Notes: generated by a model not told the origin, from the sequence alone. 11,203 nucleotides of DNA from Davidsoniella eucalypti (GCA_004009845.1 RMBW01000355.1:1-11203), one strand, 5' to 3'; numbered from the stretch's first letter, positions 1 to 9,351 are shown. A program made the numbers and translations.

Positions 1-2100
1 TTGCCCTGTTCATTATAGAGAAGTCCGCGTTTCCCAAAGATTTTATAGTATGCAAGGTCGGAATCAAGAGAAAAGATAAGAAAGAAAAGACAGAGTTCCT
101 AAACGGAGTTATACTGGGGTTTTCCATGCTCCATGCTAATTATGATAAGGGTTTTTGATTATTGCTACCTATACTATACAGCTAATACAACGGTATTAAA
201 TTGAACAAGGCTGTTTATATAGCAGAAATCTGTGTGGCTGCGCTAGGCACGAACTCGATAGCCAAGAATATGAAAACTATTATTTCTAGAGTGTTTCCGT
301 GGAATTGGTGTGATATAAATTTACTACAAACACCAGACTTGGAGCATTGTTCGTTACAGGCAGTGATTAGGGTTGGGATTAGATCGAATGTGGCGTTTTT
401 AAGAAGTATTTCTTTCAGGCTTTCTTTCTATCTCTATGTCTATTTCTATGTGAACTTGGGGAAAAAAAAGGCCAAAGGTTTGCGATCAAGACTATGGAAC
501 TATCCACGGAAGACATTTTCGTCAATAAAAGTCTCGGGAGAGAGACAGTTTACCCAAATTCATAGTCGTTTAGGGTTGTTTTGTGCGTTGAATCCACCGT
601 AAGCCACGCGAGATGGCGTTGTTCTTTGTTTCTTTCACTTTGCCTCCCACACTAGCTACTCTTGGTATTCCTTATGGGAGAACTTGGTAGGATGGTGTTC
701 ATTTCAATGATGATGTCGATGCTACTGTAACCTATCTACAGAGTACAGAGTACAGAGCAGCAGAGGTAGACAGACAAGACAGTAGTTCGCTTCTCTTCCC
801 GGATGGACGTGGTTGGGCGGTTGTTTTAGAATATGTTTTCCAGGCCCCCAAAAGGCAAGGTAAGGCTAGTAAAGTTGTAGGTCTATTCCTCCCCCATACT
901 ATGATTTCTGCAGACATGTGAACATATCCTAGTTGGATCTGGTTTGACGGATACGACACTATGGTCAGCACTTCGGCGGCTGCGGGCTTGTTTGCTTTGA
1001 AGTGCTATCGACTTGTGGTTTTTTTCTTTCTGGTTCACAATGGCAAATTGTATAGTTCTGTAGTTGTAGAATATACATACGTAGTAAAACCATTAGAACA
1101 AGAAAAAAAAAGCAAGCATATCGCTGCTCTTATGAGCTGGGAGGGGGTTTCCAAGAATGGTCCCTATTCTCTCCTTCCAGATAAAGATATGAAGAAAAAG
1201 CCTGGATTGATCATGAGAACCCGAAGAAAATGAAACATAGGAACCCGTCGGTTCTTGTTCCGGGCTCCTTCTTTCTCTATCCAAGAGCCTAGGCCTCAGG
1301 CTGATATTTCTATTCTCTGGAGCCTTGGAGCTTCGAGCGAGAGATGTTAGGCTTGCGTGACTGATAGTTTTCGGCTAGAGTATCTGGGCCAAACCGGACC
1401 GGGCTTCTACATGGGACCATATGGGGAGATGTCTCGGATAATCCGACTTGTGTGGTACACTTTGATATGTAGTTGTATATCATAGCTATGATGAGGATGG
1501 GCTCGAAGACCCAGATACTGTCTTTGCCTCCCCCAGTCCACATCGAGGATTTAGTCGGCCTATTCACTCAAGGGAGACTGAGAGCGAGTTACATGTCGCC
1601 GAAAGCACTATGATCTAGTAACAATTTGGGCGATCCAGAGTCTCCTTCCGTTTCCCTTTGGCGAAGAAGGAGGAGACAATCTGTGATGGCCTGATATTTA
1701 GTCAAAAAGCTGGAGTTGAGGCAGCAGAAGTTGGGATTAGTCTGGCTGTGATATATCACACTTGCGTATAGTTCTGAGTCGTACATGTAATGTAGTCTTG
1801 TTATTGGGTAGAGGCGAATTTTGGTTCGACTTGGTACGTTTAGTGGCCATCGTATTTTGTGTACCTTGTTTGGCACTAAGCGTCAGGTTTCTTCTGTTCC
1901 CTCTGGTGAGGAGGCTCTTAGCTCGCAAAGACGAACCATGGATATCTAAGCCGTTAACGCTAACATGTGTATTGGTATGTGGTTCAAACTCTAGTACAAA
2001 CACACAAAATGGGCTGTGAAGGGCTAGACAAACGCACGAATTTGGTCTGCAAGGAAGCATTTAGCATCAAATGGGAGTTGAAACCCCACAGCAACACTGG
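1..2100. other. Gene-free left arm
   Basis: No reading frame here shows a recognisable domain, plausible splice structure or coding-like composition. All open frames are short and give cysteine-, serine- and tryptophan-rich translations typical of noncoding DNA. Positions about 1230-1740 look richer in G+C than the flanks and might be eroded coding sequence, perhaps more of the VPS13 relic to the right, but I could not align any of it to a specific VPS13 segment. A small tandem repeat lies at 738-758. No tRNA-like B-box was found. Confidence 0.6.
738..758. repeat. Short tandem repeat, 7-bp unit x3
   Basis: The unit ACAGAGT occurs at 738-744 and 745-751, followed by a third copy with a changed last base at 752-758. 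It lies in gene-free DNA, and no function is suggested. Confidence 0.8.
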
Positions 2101-2139
2101 AGACAAGTTCGAAGAACAGCCCCAAGAATAGTTTGAAAG

Positions 2140-2492
2140 TAGGGTTTTGGAGACACAGTCGAGTTTATGGATTGATAGCGGTATTTTGATTCTGACATCG
2201 TATCAATAGTTCCCTATGATCAAGGACCGCCCGCTTCTAGGGATGATCTCACGGAATACACAGCTATTGGTACACGCTAATACAAAAAAAGGGTTCATAG
2301 AACGGAAAATCTGGCTTTATCGGGGCAGGTCTTGTTCCCGTGCCGTGTTATCTTTGTATGCTGGAAGCTATATCTTCGGTTCCCTTTTCCATGAAGTAGG
2401 CTGATTTTGTTCTTAGCCTGGGAAACAAGAAGAACAGCGAGAACAAATGAACGGAAAGCCAAAGGAACCCCTTCATTCGAGAAGAGCGACCC
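2140..2492 (+). pseudogene. Strongly decayed VPS13 segment, with a possible 200-bp insertion
   Basis: Fragments in several frames follow the order and spacing of the conserved VPS13 stretch that precedes the C-terminal block. At 2149-2166 a GDTVEF reading matches the family pattern G-(N/D)-P-V-G-(L/F). At 2177-2185 there is SGI. At 2201-2248 the reading is YQ, a stop (2207-2209), then M-I-K-D-R-P-L-L-G, with Q-to-M and M-to-G spacing as in the family (YQG..M.DRP..LG). At 2458-2484 there is AKGTPSFEKS, like AKG..SF.KKS. Between the last two pieces lie about 200 bases flanked by the hexamer ACGGAA. Removing one hexamer plus the interior restores a single frame across the junction. Further indels separate this from the preserved block. 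The family pattern is recalled, not searched, so homology here is a supported inference rather than a certainty. Confidence 0.55.
2251..2456. other. Possible 200-bp insertion flanked by a 6-bp direct repeat
   Basis: ACGGAA occurs at 2251-2256 and again at 2451-2456, exactly 200 bp apart. The VPS13-like frame reading DRPLLGMIS on the left and KAKGTPSF on the right becomes continuous if 200 bp is removed. This fits an insertion with target-site duplication, although a third ACGGAA at 2302-2307 weakens the argument. No terminal inverted repeats, tRNA-like promoter or coding region is seen inside. A retained or decayed intron is the alternative; no convincing donor-branch-acceptor set was found. 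Confidence 0.35.
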
Positions 2493-3253
2493 CTCAACTC
2501 GTTCAGCAAGGTGACAGGCTCGGTGGCGAAGGGGCTAGCTCTAGCGACCCTTGACAAGCAATTCCAGGACCGCCGCCGCATCTCTCGCGCCCGGAACCGG
2601 CCCAAACATGCGCTATACGGCGTGACCGTAGGCGCAAACTCACTTCTCACCAGTGTTGCCTCGGGTGTCGGCGGACTAGCTAAAAAGCCCTGGGAAGGTG
2701 CTGAGCGTGAGGGTGCCCTCGGCTTCCTCAAGGGAATGGGCAAGGCGTCATTGGATTTGCTACCAAACCAGCCATTGGCGTTCTTGATTTGGCTAGCAAT
2801 GTCTCTGAGGGTATCCGTAACACCACGACAGTATTCGATGGATCGGAGCTTGAGCCAGTCCGCAAGCCTCGCTTTGTTCCGACCGACGGTGTTGTACGGC
2901 CATACAATGCCCGTGAAGCGCTAGGCCAGTATTGGCTCAAGCAAGTCGACAACGGCCGGTTCTTTGACGAACAATACATTGCTCACCTCGAGCTGCCACG
3001 TGAAGATCTAGTTGTTATCATCACCTTTGCGCGCATTCTAGTGGTGTGGGCACGGAAGCTAAACGCCGAATGGGACATTCCTTTGAAGGAGATCCAAACC
3101 ATCAGCAAAGAACGTACTGGACTGAGTGTTTCCTTGCAAGGCGGTGCCGGCGGCCCTTTCATCCCTGTTAGTGACGAAAGTGGCCGTGCTTTCCTCTACC
3201 GCATGGTGGCTGTAGCCGTAGAGGAATATAACCGCAAGTCCCGCACGCAGTAG
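2493..3253 (+). pseudogene. VPS13: VPS13 C-terminal fragment, 5'-truncated and frameshifted
   Basis: VPS13 proteins are bridge-like lipid transporters at membrane contact sites, and their C-terminus targets and anchors the roughly 3,000-residue rod to membranes. Two frames give the conserved end. Positions 2493-2744 read SFSKVTGS, the DKQFQDRRR and RNRPKHALYG block, and a SVASGVGGLA and EGALGFLKG segment. Positions 2747-3250 read ATKPAIGVLDLASNVSEGIR, the TTTVFD block, the RPYNAREALGQYWLK segment, and a PH-like terminal region (LPREDLVVIITFARIL, then PFIPV), stopping at TAG 3251-3253. The frames join at 2744-2747, where GGC stands for an expected GGGC: one G is missing from the glycine codon of GKG-V-I-G. 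No usable ATG opens either part; the first frame has only one at 2736 and the second only one near its end. The rest of VPS13 is absent upstream. It is convergent with STU2. Identification is firm. Pseudogene status depends on the base calls, but truncation is clear anyway. Confidence 0.85.
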
Positions 3254-3907
3254 CCGTGGAAGACATTGCTTTTTTTTTCTTTTTTCAGTAATCTTATAGA
3301 GCTATCTAGCTCGGGAGACGTTGCTAGTTGTGTGTATCTGTTTGAAGTATTATTGACTGCTCTACTTTGATTCAAGAGTATTCTATATATTCTTTATTTC
3401 TTGCATTACCTCCTGTATCATCATTTTCTGTTTATATTATCGCACTATGAGCCCGCTGTTCTAGTTATGATCATTGTTTTAAACTCTTGTTAGTTCGGTT
3501 TACGATCTACTACTCAGATGGCTTCCTATTTTTTTCACTTAGCCATGTATCATACACAACACTTTTGAGTTGAAATTGTTATCATTATTTAGTTAGTACT
3601 TTGCTTTATCTTTTCCAAAATAGTTCTTTATTTCCATGCATCATTTTACAAATTATAATACACAGAAGTTCTAGTTTTCATGATTATTAAATACTATAGT
3701 TGATTTGAGCCTGAAAATATATTTAAAACATACGTCGTAGAGAGGGGAATCACAAGAATGAGAGAGCATTGTAGAGAGATGCAAAATAAACCAAAAAAAA
3801 ATACCAGACAGTGAAGAAGAGAAGCCAAGGTCGAGAAGGGTTCGATCAAATAAAAAAGCCAGCACAAAGAAGCGTTTGTACCGTTGTTTAGTAATCAACT
3901 GACTCGT
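3254..3907. other. A+T-rich spacer between convergent genes
   Basis: This spacer separates the VPS13 fragment (+) from the 3' end of STU2 (-). It begins with a T-rich run at about 3269-3287, directly after the VPS13 stop, and is A+T-rich throughout. Presumably it holds 3' untranslated and polyadenylation signals for both directions, but no specific signal could be fixed. No coding region is visible. Confidence 0.6.
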
Positions 3908-6900
3908 CTATTGCCGAAAGCCCTGCTTAGCTTTCATCTGCTCGATTCGTGCCTTGAGTTGGCTTGTCACTTCTGCTGCACGTTTCCAACTCTCCACGCC
4001 TCCTCCACTATTTCCGCCGTTTCCGCCAGATCCTCCACTTCCGCCAACTGAGCCGCCATATCGCAGTTGAGAGTGATGCATCGAAGGCTGGTGTTCGTTC
4101 CGTTCGGCATAGCCATTGCTTCCTTGTGACCCGGCGTCATCGTTCTGGTAGTGATTGCTATAGGATGATGATGGCATCTGTATCACGGACTGGCGGTATG
4201 ATGCCCGCGCGGGGCTAGCCCGGCCCGAGGCCATATTGTTTGCGCCACTGCCGTAGCTACCCAGGCTAGGGCTCAGTTTGGACCGTCCGTACATGGATTC
4301 ACTGTTTCCGTTGCCGTTGCCATTCTCCTTCTCTTCACTCATGTTGCTAGCATAGCTGATACGCTGGTTGCCGTTGGCAGCCACACTGCCTGATCTGCTA
4401 GTGGCTTGTGAGCCTGGTCGGTTGTGGTTGTAAGTCGCGGGGCCGGGGCCGGTGCGTACTTCGTCGCGATATATTCCAGCGTCATCGTGTGTGGGAGAAG
4501 TCATACGTTCACGGTCTGTTGTCGCAGAAGATGCCTCAGTGTCAGTATTGCCGAAAGCCAAATCATGTGGTCTTTTCTTAAGACACTCACCACCAACTGG
4601 GCTGACGGCGCCACCCGGCCCTCTGAGACCTTCTGCTTGGCTCAAGGCCCGCTTCAGTCGCTCCAACTCTCTTCTGAGCCGCTCATTGGTCTGCTCGGTC
4701 GCCTCCGCATCGCTGCGGGCCCGGACCAACTGTGTCTCCTTGGCTTTGATGCTCAGAACATCACGAGTATGATCTTCTATCAGGCTAGCATTCTGATTCT
4801 TGAGTTCCTGTATCTCAGAGAGTAGCTTGCTACGGTCCTGCTTCATGTCATCGATAAGCCTGGAGAGTCTGTCATTTGCCACTCGCAGTTCCTCGAGCTC
4901 GGCACGTTCAATGGCCGTGAAGCCGCTTGAAGGTGTGTGGATGGGTGGCGGAGTGGGCGACTCTGGAGGCATGATAGGGGCAGTAGCAGGCTTCGCAAGA
5001 GACCGGCCGGCTAGTCCTCCCCTGAGACTACGGGGTGCAGCAGCAGGTGGCGGCGGTGCCGGTTCTTCCTCTGGCTCTTCTTCTGGCATGACAGGTGCAG
5101 CAGCAGGCTTGCGGGGTGATGCAAGACCGCCCGGACCGGCAAGTCTACCGCGAGTAGATTTCAGACCGCCAAGCTTGGGTGCTGCCCGTGTTCCAGCTCG
5201 TGCCGGCGGGGGGTCGGGGGATGGCATACGGGGAGCGGCTGCCTTCTTGGGGGCTGCCTTACGGGTACCTCCGACAATCTTCTTTGGTGCCGGAGCAGCG
5301 GCCTTTGGTGCTGGTATTGGCTTCGGCTTCTCCTTGGCCTTGACTTCCGCCGTCTCGAAAAATTCCTTGATCCTGTTCTTGCGGATGTCGTCCAGGCCTT
5401 CCATGTGCGGGTTCATGGCACGCTCACCAATGATCTTCATGATAGTTCCGAGAACCTCAGCACCACCAGAACGAAGGCCTTCGCTGGACTCCGATAGTAG
5501 CTTCTTGGCACATTCGACGATCTGCTGGATCTCAGCCTTGGCTGGCACAGTACGAGTTGTCCGCAGGCAGCGAATGAGGAACTTCATGATGCCTTCTTTG
5601 ACCTGGGGGTTTTTGTGGCTCAAGAAGGTGGTAATATCTTCAAGGCAGTCCGTCAAAGATGTTGAAAGGAAAACGGCATCAAGAGCTGCACCAAGGGCAT
5701 CGGCAACAGTTGCCTTCTTCTCTTTCAATCTCTCCATGATTGGCTGCATAACAGTAGAACGATGCTTGGAATAACTGTGTCTCAGACCCTTTGCCAACAC
5801 TTCGATACACTGAGCGGCCTGGGTGACCACGGCAACATTGGCATCCTTCATGCACTTGGCGAGACATCTGTTGATTTCGTTGAAGTCGCCGTCCTTGATT
5901 CTTGGAACGTTGGCAACTGCATAGAGCGCTTCGACAGCCTCCTTTCTGTCTTTCCATTTAGAAGATGCTATGCCATCAGAGAATGATGCCGGGACGGCCT
6001 TCAAGATATCCTGAGGTTCAGCCAAATCGAAGACATCGACCTCAACAGGTTCTTCCACTATGTCCTCACCTTCATCGTAATCCTCTTCTCCGACGGCCGG
6101 CCCGCGTTCTTTTGCGGCCTGTTGGGTACGGAGTAAACGCTCCTGCTTTGGCGCAGCTTCGGCTTTTACCTTCTCAAATTGTGTCTCGAGATCAGTCTGC
6201 TGAGTAGGCTTCAGATCACCCCAGAACATAGGCTTCATAGCTTCCCGGAGCCATCTGTAGAACTCTACCGCAAGATTGGTGGCCTCTGCCCTCACGTTCT
6301 TGTCTGCGTGTCCGAAAGCTTTAGGAAGAGCCTTAAGGACAGGCTTAGGGTCGACTACTTTGCAACCGTAATTATGGAAGACGGTAGTGAACGCAGCTAG
6401 AGTCGCAGCAATTATTTTGGGTTGTTTATTCGACAATCCAGGAATCATTTCTTCCACAACAGGGCCAGAGACATCTAGTTCAATGAGAAGCAAGAGAGAC
6501 TCGACGGCGTTAGTCTTGATCGCAGCTCGTGCTGACGCCAAGGCTTTCTCGACCAGGCCGGAAACGACATGACCACGGGATCGTACGCCAGCCTCGCGGC
6601 CACCAAACTTGAGGAAGGCATTGAAAGCTAGTATTGCCTCTTGTTGAGCGGCGACATTGGAGTCTACGATAGCACTTTTCCACAATCCAGAGTCGAGCCA
6701 AAATGGTCGGAATATTGGGTCAGATTCGTCAGGAGTTTTCTCGAAAGCTTTAGCAGCCTCTTCGTATGCGCCTTTGCGGACTTTCCATTGCTATTTGGGG
6801 GGCAGGGCAGTTAGCATACAGATATACAGATACATGGGGAACATGGCGTTTTGACTGTGAGTGGGAATTGATATTGACGACTAACCTTGTGTGAAAAGCG

Positions 6901-6942
6901 ATCCTGTAGCGGAATGGAGCTGAAATCTTCCTCGTCGGCCAT
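3908..6942 (-). CDS. STU2: STU2/Alp14-type microtubule polymerase (XMAP215/CKAP5 family, two TOG domains)
   Basis: Proteins of this family bind tubulin through TOG domains and speed microtubule growth at plus ends, kinetochores and spindle poles. Exons on the minus strand are 6942-6886, 6790-4591 and 4515-3908, giving about 954 residues; skipping the second splice gives 979. The ATG at 6942-6940 opens with MADEEDFSSIPLQDRFSHK, which joins across intron 1 to QWKVRKGAYEEAAKAFEK, the canonical start of TOG1. Layout by residue: TOG1 about 1-240, acidic linker about 250-270, TOG2 about 270-500 (SSKWKDRKEAVEAL, ending in RKNRIKEFFE), basic Ala/Pro/Lys-rich linker about 505-640, coiled coil about 640-745, and a low-complexity Ser/Asn/Gly tail. 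A final helix, ESWKRAAEVTSQLKARIEQM, probably serves for partner binding. Two TOGs plus a coiled coil is the usual fungal form. No stop or frameshift is seen over 2.9 kb. The LITAF gene lies 1.3 kb upstream on the same strand, with no functional link apparent. Confidence 0.93.
4516..4590 (-). other. STU2 intron 2 (75 nt, in frame and stop-free)
   Basis: The donor is GTG|GTGAGT, a consensus match, at 4590, and the acceptor is ACAACAG at 4516, with a TACTGAC branch-like site about 25 nt upstream of it. The length is a multiple of three with no stop, so the frame reads through. Unspliced DNA would add about 25 residues (from GECLKKRPHDLAF on) between SPVG and DRERMTSP, in the low-complexity region after the coiled coil. 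Splicing gives a smooth SPVGDRERMTSP join. The splice signals are strong; whether splicing is constitutive or optional cannot be seen. Confidence 0.75.
6791..6885 (-). other. STU2 intron 1 (95 nt)
   Basis: Read on the minus strand, the donor is AAG|GTTAGT and the acceptor AATAG|CAATGG, with a GCTAAC branch site about 25 nt before the acceptor. The frame runs into a TAG at 6793-6791 without splicing. With splicing, the N-terminal MADEED exon joins QWKVRKG in phase 0, matching the expected start of TOG1. Confidence 0.93.
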
Positions 6943-8261
6943 GATGTCACGATACTATGCGAGTGTGGGAGGGATCAAGAAATGCTACGGTATGAGGCGA
7001 TCGGATTGGCGCACAGAGTGCTGCGGTATGCTCGGTGGTGAGATAGCTCGATGTTCGTATATATGTCCACTGGATTCACGGGTGTCAGTTGGTCTTCTAG
7101 TTTGCGCTGGAGCATGTGACTGCAGAATCAAATCCGGACATCTGTCAGTAAAGGTATCACACACAGATATGTAAATACAAGATTGCTTACCTTTTGCCTT
7201 TATGCCATATAGTGGTGTAAAGCACGTACAAATATCGTTTTGCTGCAATATTCAGTACAGATGTGGCAGTTTCTTCTACACGTTGCGCGGTAGTTGCCTT
7301 GCCGTGGGAATTGGGGATGGATATCTTTCTTGTAAACGCGGTGGCCTCAGAAGCTCTAGCGTAAACGAACTTGTTTGTAGATAGATGCGCGTGATTCTCG
7401 TCAACAGCCAATTACCGATTGGAGACAGTACGAGGGCCAGTAGCGTAGTTAAGGCTGAAGCTGGTTTGGCTCAGATGTGGCTTGGGTACAGCTACGTGAT
7501 GATAAAATATGTCAGACCAAAGCGTGTTGCAATTGCTTAGCGATGTTTTCTTTTGTTTTTCTTTGTGGTATTGTGATTCGAGGCGACAGCGGTCAGAATA
7601 GGATACTAAAGTAGTTGCCAGGCAGAAAATTGCTTGACAGGGGGTGTTGGTTCTGGGAAAGAAGCGAAAGTGTTTTCTAATCCAGCCAATCAATCATCGA
7701 CCACTACAGCCACTATACTGCAGCGCATTCATAGGGCAATCCTAATCAGGAGCTCCCACACGCTTACCTACAGTAGCACCTGTATTTTGCTGTTGGTTTT
7801 GGCCATTTCGGTTGTTGTTATTTGCATGATATCGGCCCATTGATCCAATTCACTGATCAGCCAACCGATTATTCACATGGAATTCAATTTAAGTTAGGGC
7901 TTAATGCAATTTCGAATTCGGTTTTGCTTTTCTAGGAAGGTTCACATGCAGACAACCATCAAATTCGACCTAACTGTACAAATATAATGTACACAACCTA
8001 CCAATGCTCACGACCTCGTCACGTGCTCACAGAAATCCAATATGCAACTACATATCAAAACTCACCGTCAATCGAGTTACAAGGAAGAGTACAGAGATTT
8101 TATTATATTATATTACTGGCAAATTCAAAAACTTCGGAATAATTATCACAAGCCTAACCCAACTGCGTTTACACATATCCGCATCTACCATACTGATAGT
8201 TTCCAACAAGAAATTAACGCCAACAAACAAACAACTCCTATCCGACGCCTTGCCATGTTCG
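6943..8261. other. Intergenic spacer between STU2 and the LITAF gene
   Basis: This spacer is about 1.3 kb. The part nearest 6943 must hold the STU2 promoter and 5' leader. The STU2 start context on the minus strand, GACATCATGG, is favourable, and no clear TATA box precedes it. The part nearest 8261 is the 3' flank of the LITAF gene. A CACGTG palindrome occurs at about 8019-8024, a possible bHLH or bZIP site but isolated. Open frames here are short and show no recognisable domain. Confidence 0.6.
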
Positions 8262-9340
8262 CTATTGTTTGACGCCTTGCATTTGTGGTAGTTGCTGACC
8301 AACTGCGGATTGTTGGGATGGCTGGAACGCCGGGTGTGCGTTTTGGTTTGTCTGGGGCATGCTATGTTGCTGCATGTTCTGCATGGGAACATTCATCTGA
8401 GGTTGGGGAGCATATCCAGCATCTGTAGCAACCACACGGACGAGAACCTCTGTCCGGCCGCTGCGGTGGTATAGAGCAAGAGGAATTCCACAACTCTGGC
8501 AGTGATGACGAACATCCTTCATGCCGTCGATAAGGTAGGGAACACAGCAGCAGCATGTCACGCAGAATGCAATGGCAGCGATGAGATGAGTGAAGCCACC
8601 GGCCTCAAACGTCAACCGTGTAGGCGCATAGTGGGAGCAGTTGGGGCAGACCACCGGCACCGAAGCACCCTGAAGAGCCTCGAGATGGGTAGGGGCAGGG
8701 CCGGTCATCTGAGGCTGTGGTACGGGGACCGATTGAGCGGGGACTTGCTGAGTGTGAGGCATGGCTCCATAATGCGCCATGGGCGGCGGTGACATCGTCG
8801 GGGTCGGGATACTCTGGGGCTTGGAGTAGCCAGTGCTCTCCGGGTTGATAGGAGCGGTGGCTGCTACATATCCCGGAGGGTTTTGTTTTGAGATACTCCA
8901 AATGAGCCAGTATGTGTGGGGCTCATCGGGTCTGGAGTGCCGGTAACACTGGCCTCGTGTGGAAACATGGCAGGATTGGGTTCGGTTGGATTCTGGGCAG
9001 TATTCATCTCGTTTGGAGAGTATGGCTGGGATATATGAGAGGGTGACGTGGTGGTGGAGGGTGTTGTTGTATCGAAAGTACCAGTGTATTCGGAGGATAG
9101 GAACTGGAGACTTTGCTGCCGTTGATGTTGTTGTTGTTGATATTGCTGCTGATGCTCAGGTCCGACAAGCTCAGGTAGATTGTCGTCACGGTTGCCAAGA
9201 ACTTGTTGATTGGGTGTTACACCTCCAGTGTTGTGAACTTTGATAGTTAGAAATAGATAAAGTTAGCAACTAAAGTCGGTACTTGTACAGCGTGCGGTAG
9301 AAGAAAAACAGGAGAAAGAATCACCTCCTTGAGTAGCCAT
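8262..9340 (-). CDS. LITAF-domain zinc-ribbon protein, frame broken by an apparent 1-nt deletion
   Basis: LITAF-domain proteins are monotopic membrane proteins: two CxxC zinc knuckles clamp a hydrophobic segment into the cytosolic face of endosomal or plasma membranes. The domain reads VVCPNC, then a hydrophobic stretch (FTHLIAAIAFCVTCCCCVPYL at 8592-8530), then HHCQSCGIPLALYH; all four zinc cysteines and the usual HxCxxCG are present. A Gln/Met/Pro tail follows to TAG 8264-8262. The proposed start is ATG 9340-9338 (MATQG), then an intron, then exon 2 from 9237, encoding a Pro/Gln/Thr/Ser-rich arm with a polyglutamine patch. That frame ends at a TAG soon after GSFGVSQNK. The domain frame, carrying a PPGY motif (NPPGYVAATAP), starts at the same place. 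One extra A in the AAAA run at 8881-8884 would restore SQNKNPPGYV. As read, only a 177-residue product from ATG 8795 is continuous. The domain call is firm; the N-terminal model is moderate. Confidence 0.7.
9117..9152. repeat. TTG/CAA trinucleotide-rich run encoding a polyglutamine patch
   Basis: On the minus strand, CAG and CAA codons with interspersed CAT and TAT encode a QQQYQQQQHQRQQ segment in the N-terminal arm of the LITAF-domain protein. Such glutamine runs are common and length-variable in fungal disordered regions. Confidence 0.75.
9238..9324 (-). other. Predicted LITAF-gene intron 1 (87 nt)
   Basis: On the minus strand the donor is GGAG|GTGATT and the acceptor TCAAAG|TTCAC, with GCTAAC and TTCTAAC candidate branch sites upstream of the acceptor. 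Splicing joins MATQG to VHNTGG in phase 1, in frame with the Gln-rich arm. The donor is not a perfect consensus, and the first exon is only 16 coding bases, so the start remains provisional. Confidence 0.55.
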
Positions 9341-9351
9341 GATCCTATGGT

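Noticed and set aside
201..602. 133-codon frame on the + strand
   Set aside because: It starts at TTG and has no recognisable motif, coding-like bias or splice support; likely a chance frame.
1737..2060. 107-codon minus-strand frame
   Set aside because: The low-information translation lacks any domain, and overlapping frames on both strands are equally open.
2789..3253. 154-residue frame as an independent small gene
   Set aside because: It begins at TTG inside conserved VPS13 sequence, and its only ATG is near its end. It is the second half of the frameshifted VPS13 fragment.
3830..3850. GGTTCGATC as a tRNA B-box
   Set aside because: No matching A-box, acceptor stem or anticodon arm could be built around it.
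4800..5774. 324-codon open frame on the + strand
   Set aside because: It is antisense to the Ala/Pro-rich linker and coiled coil of STU2. The Gly/Ala/Arg-rich translation is a compositional shadow, with no domain.
8876..8892. Programmed -1 ribosomal frameshift in the LITAF gene
   Set aside because: The local AAAACAAAACCC does not form an X-XXY-YYZ heptamer in the upstream frame, and no downstream stem was evident.
8605..8901. 98-codon minus-strand frame starting MEYLKTKPSG
   Set aside because: It overlaps the LITAF gene out of frame. The reading that carries PPGY and leads into the zinc knuckles is the coherent one.
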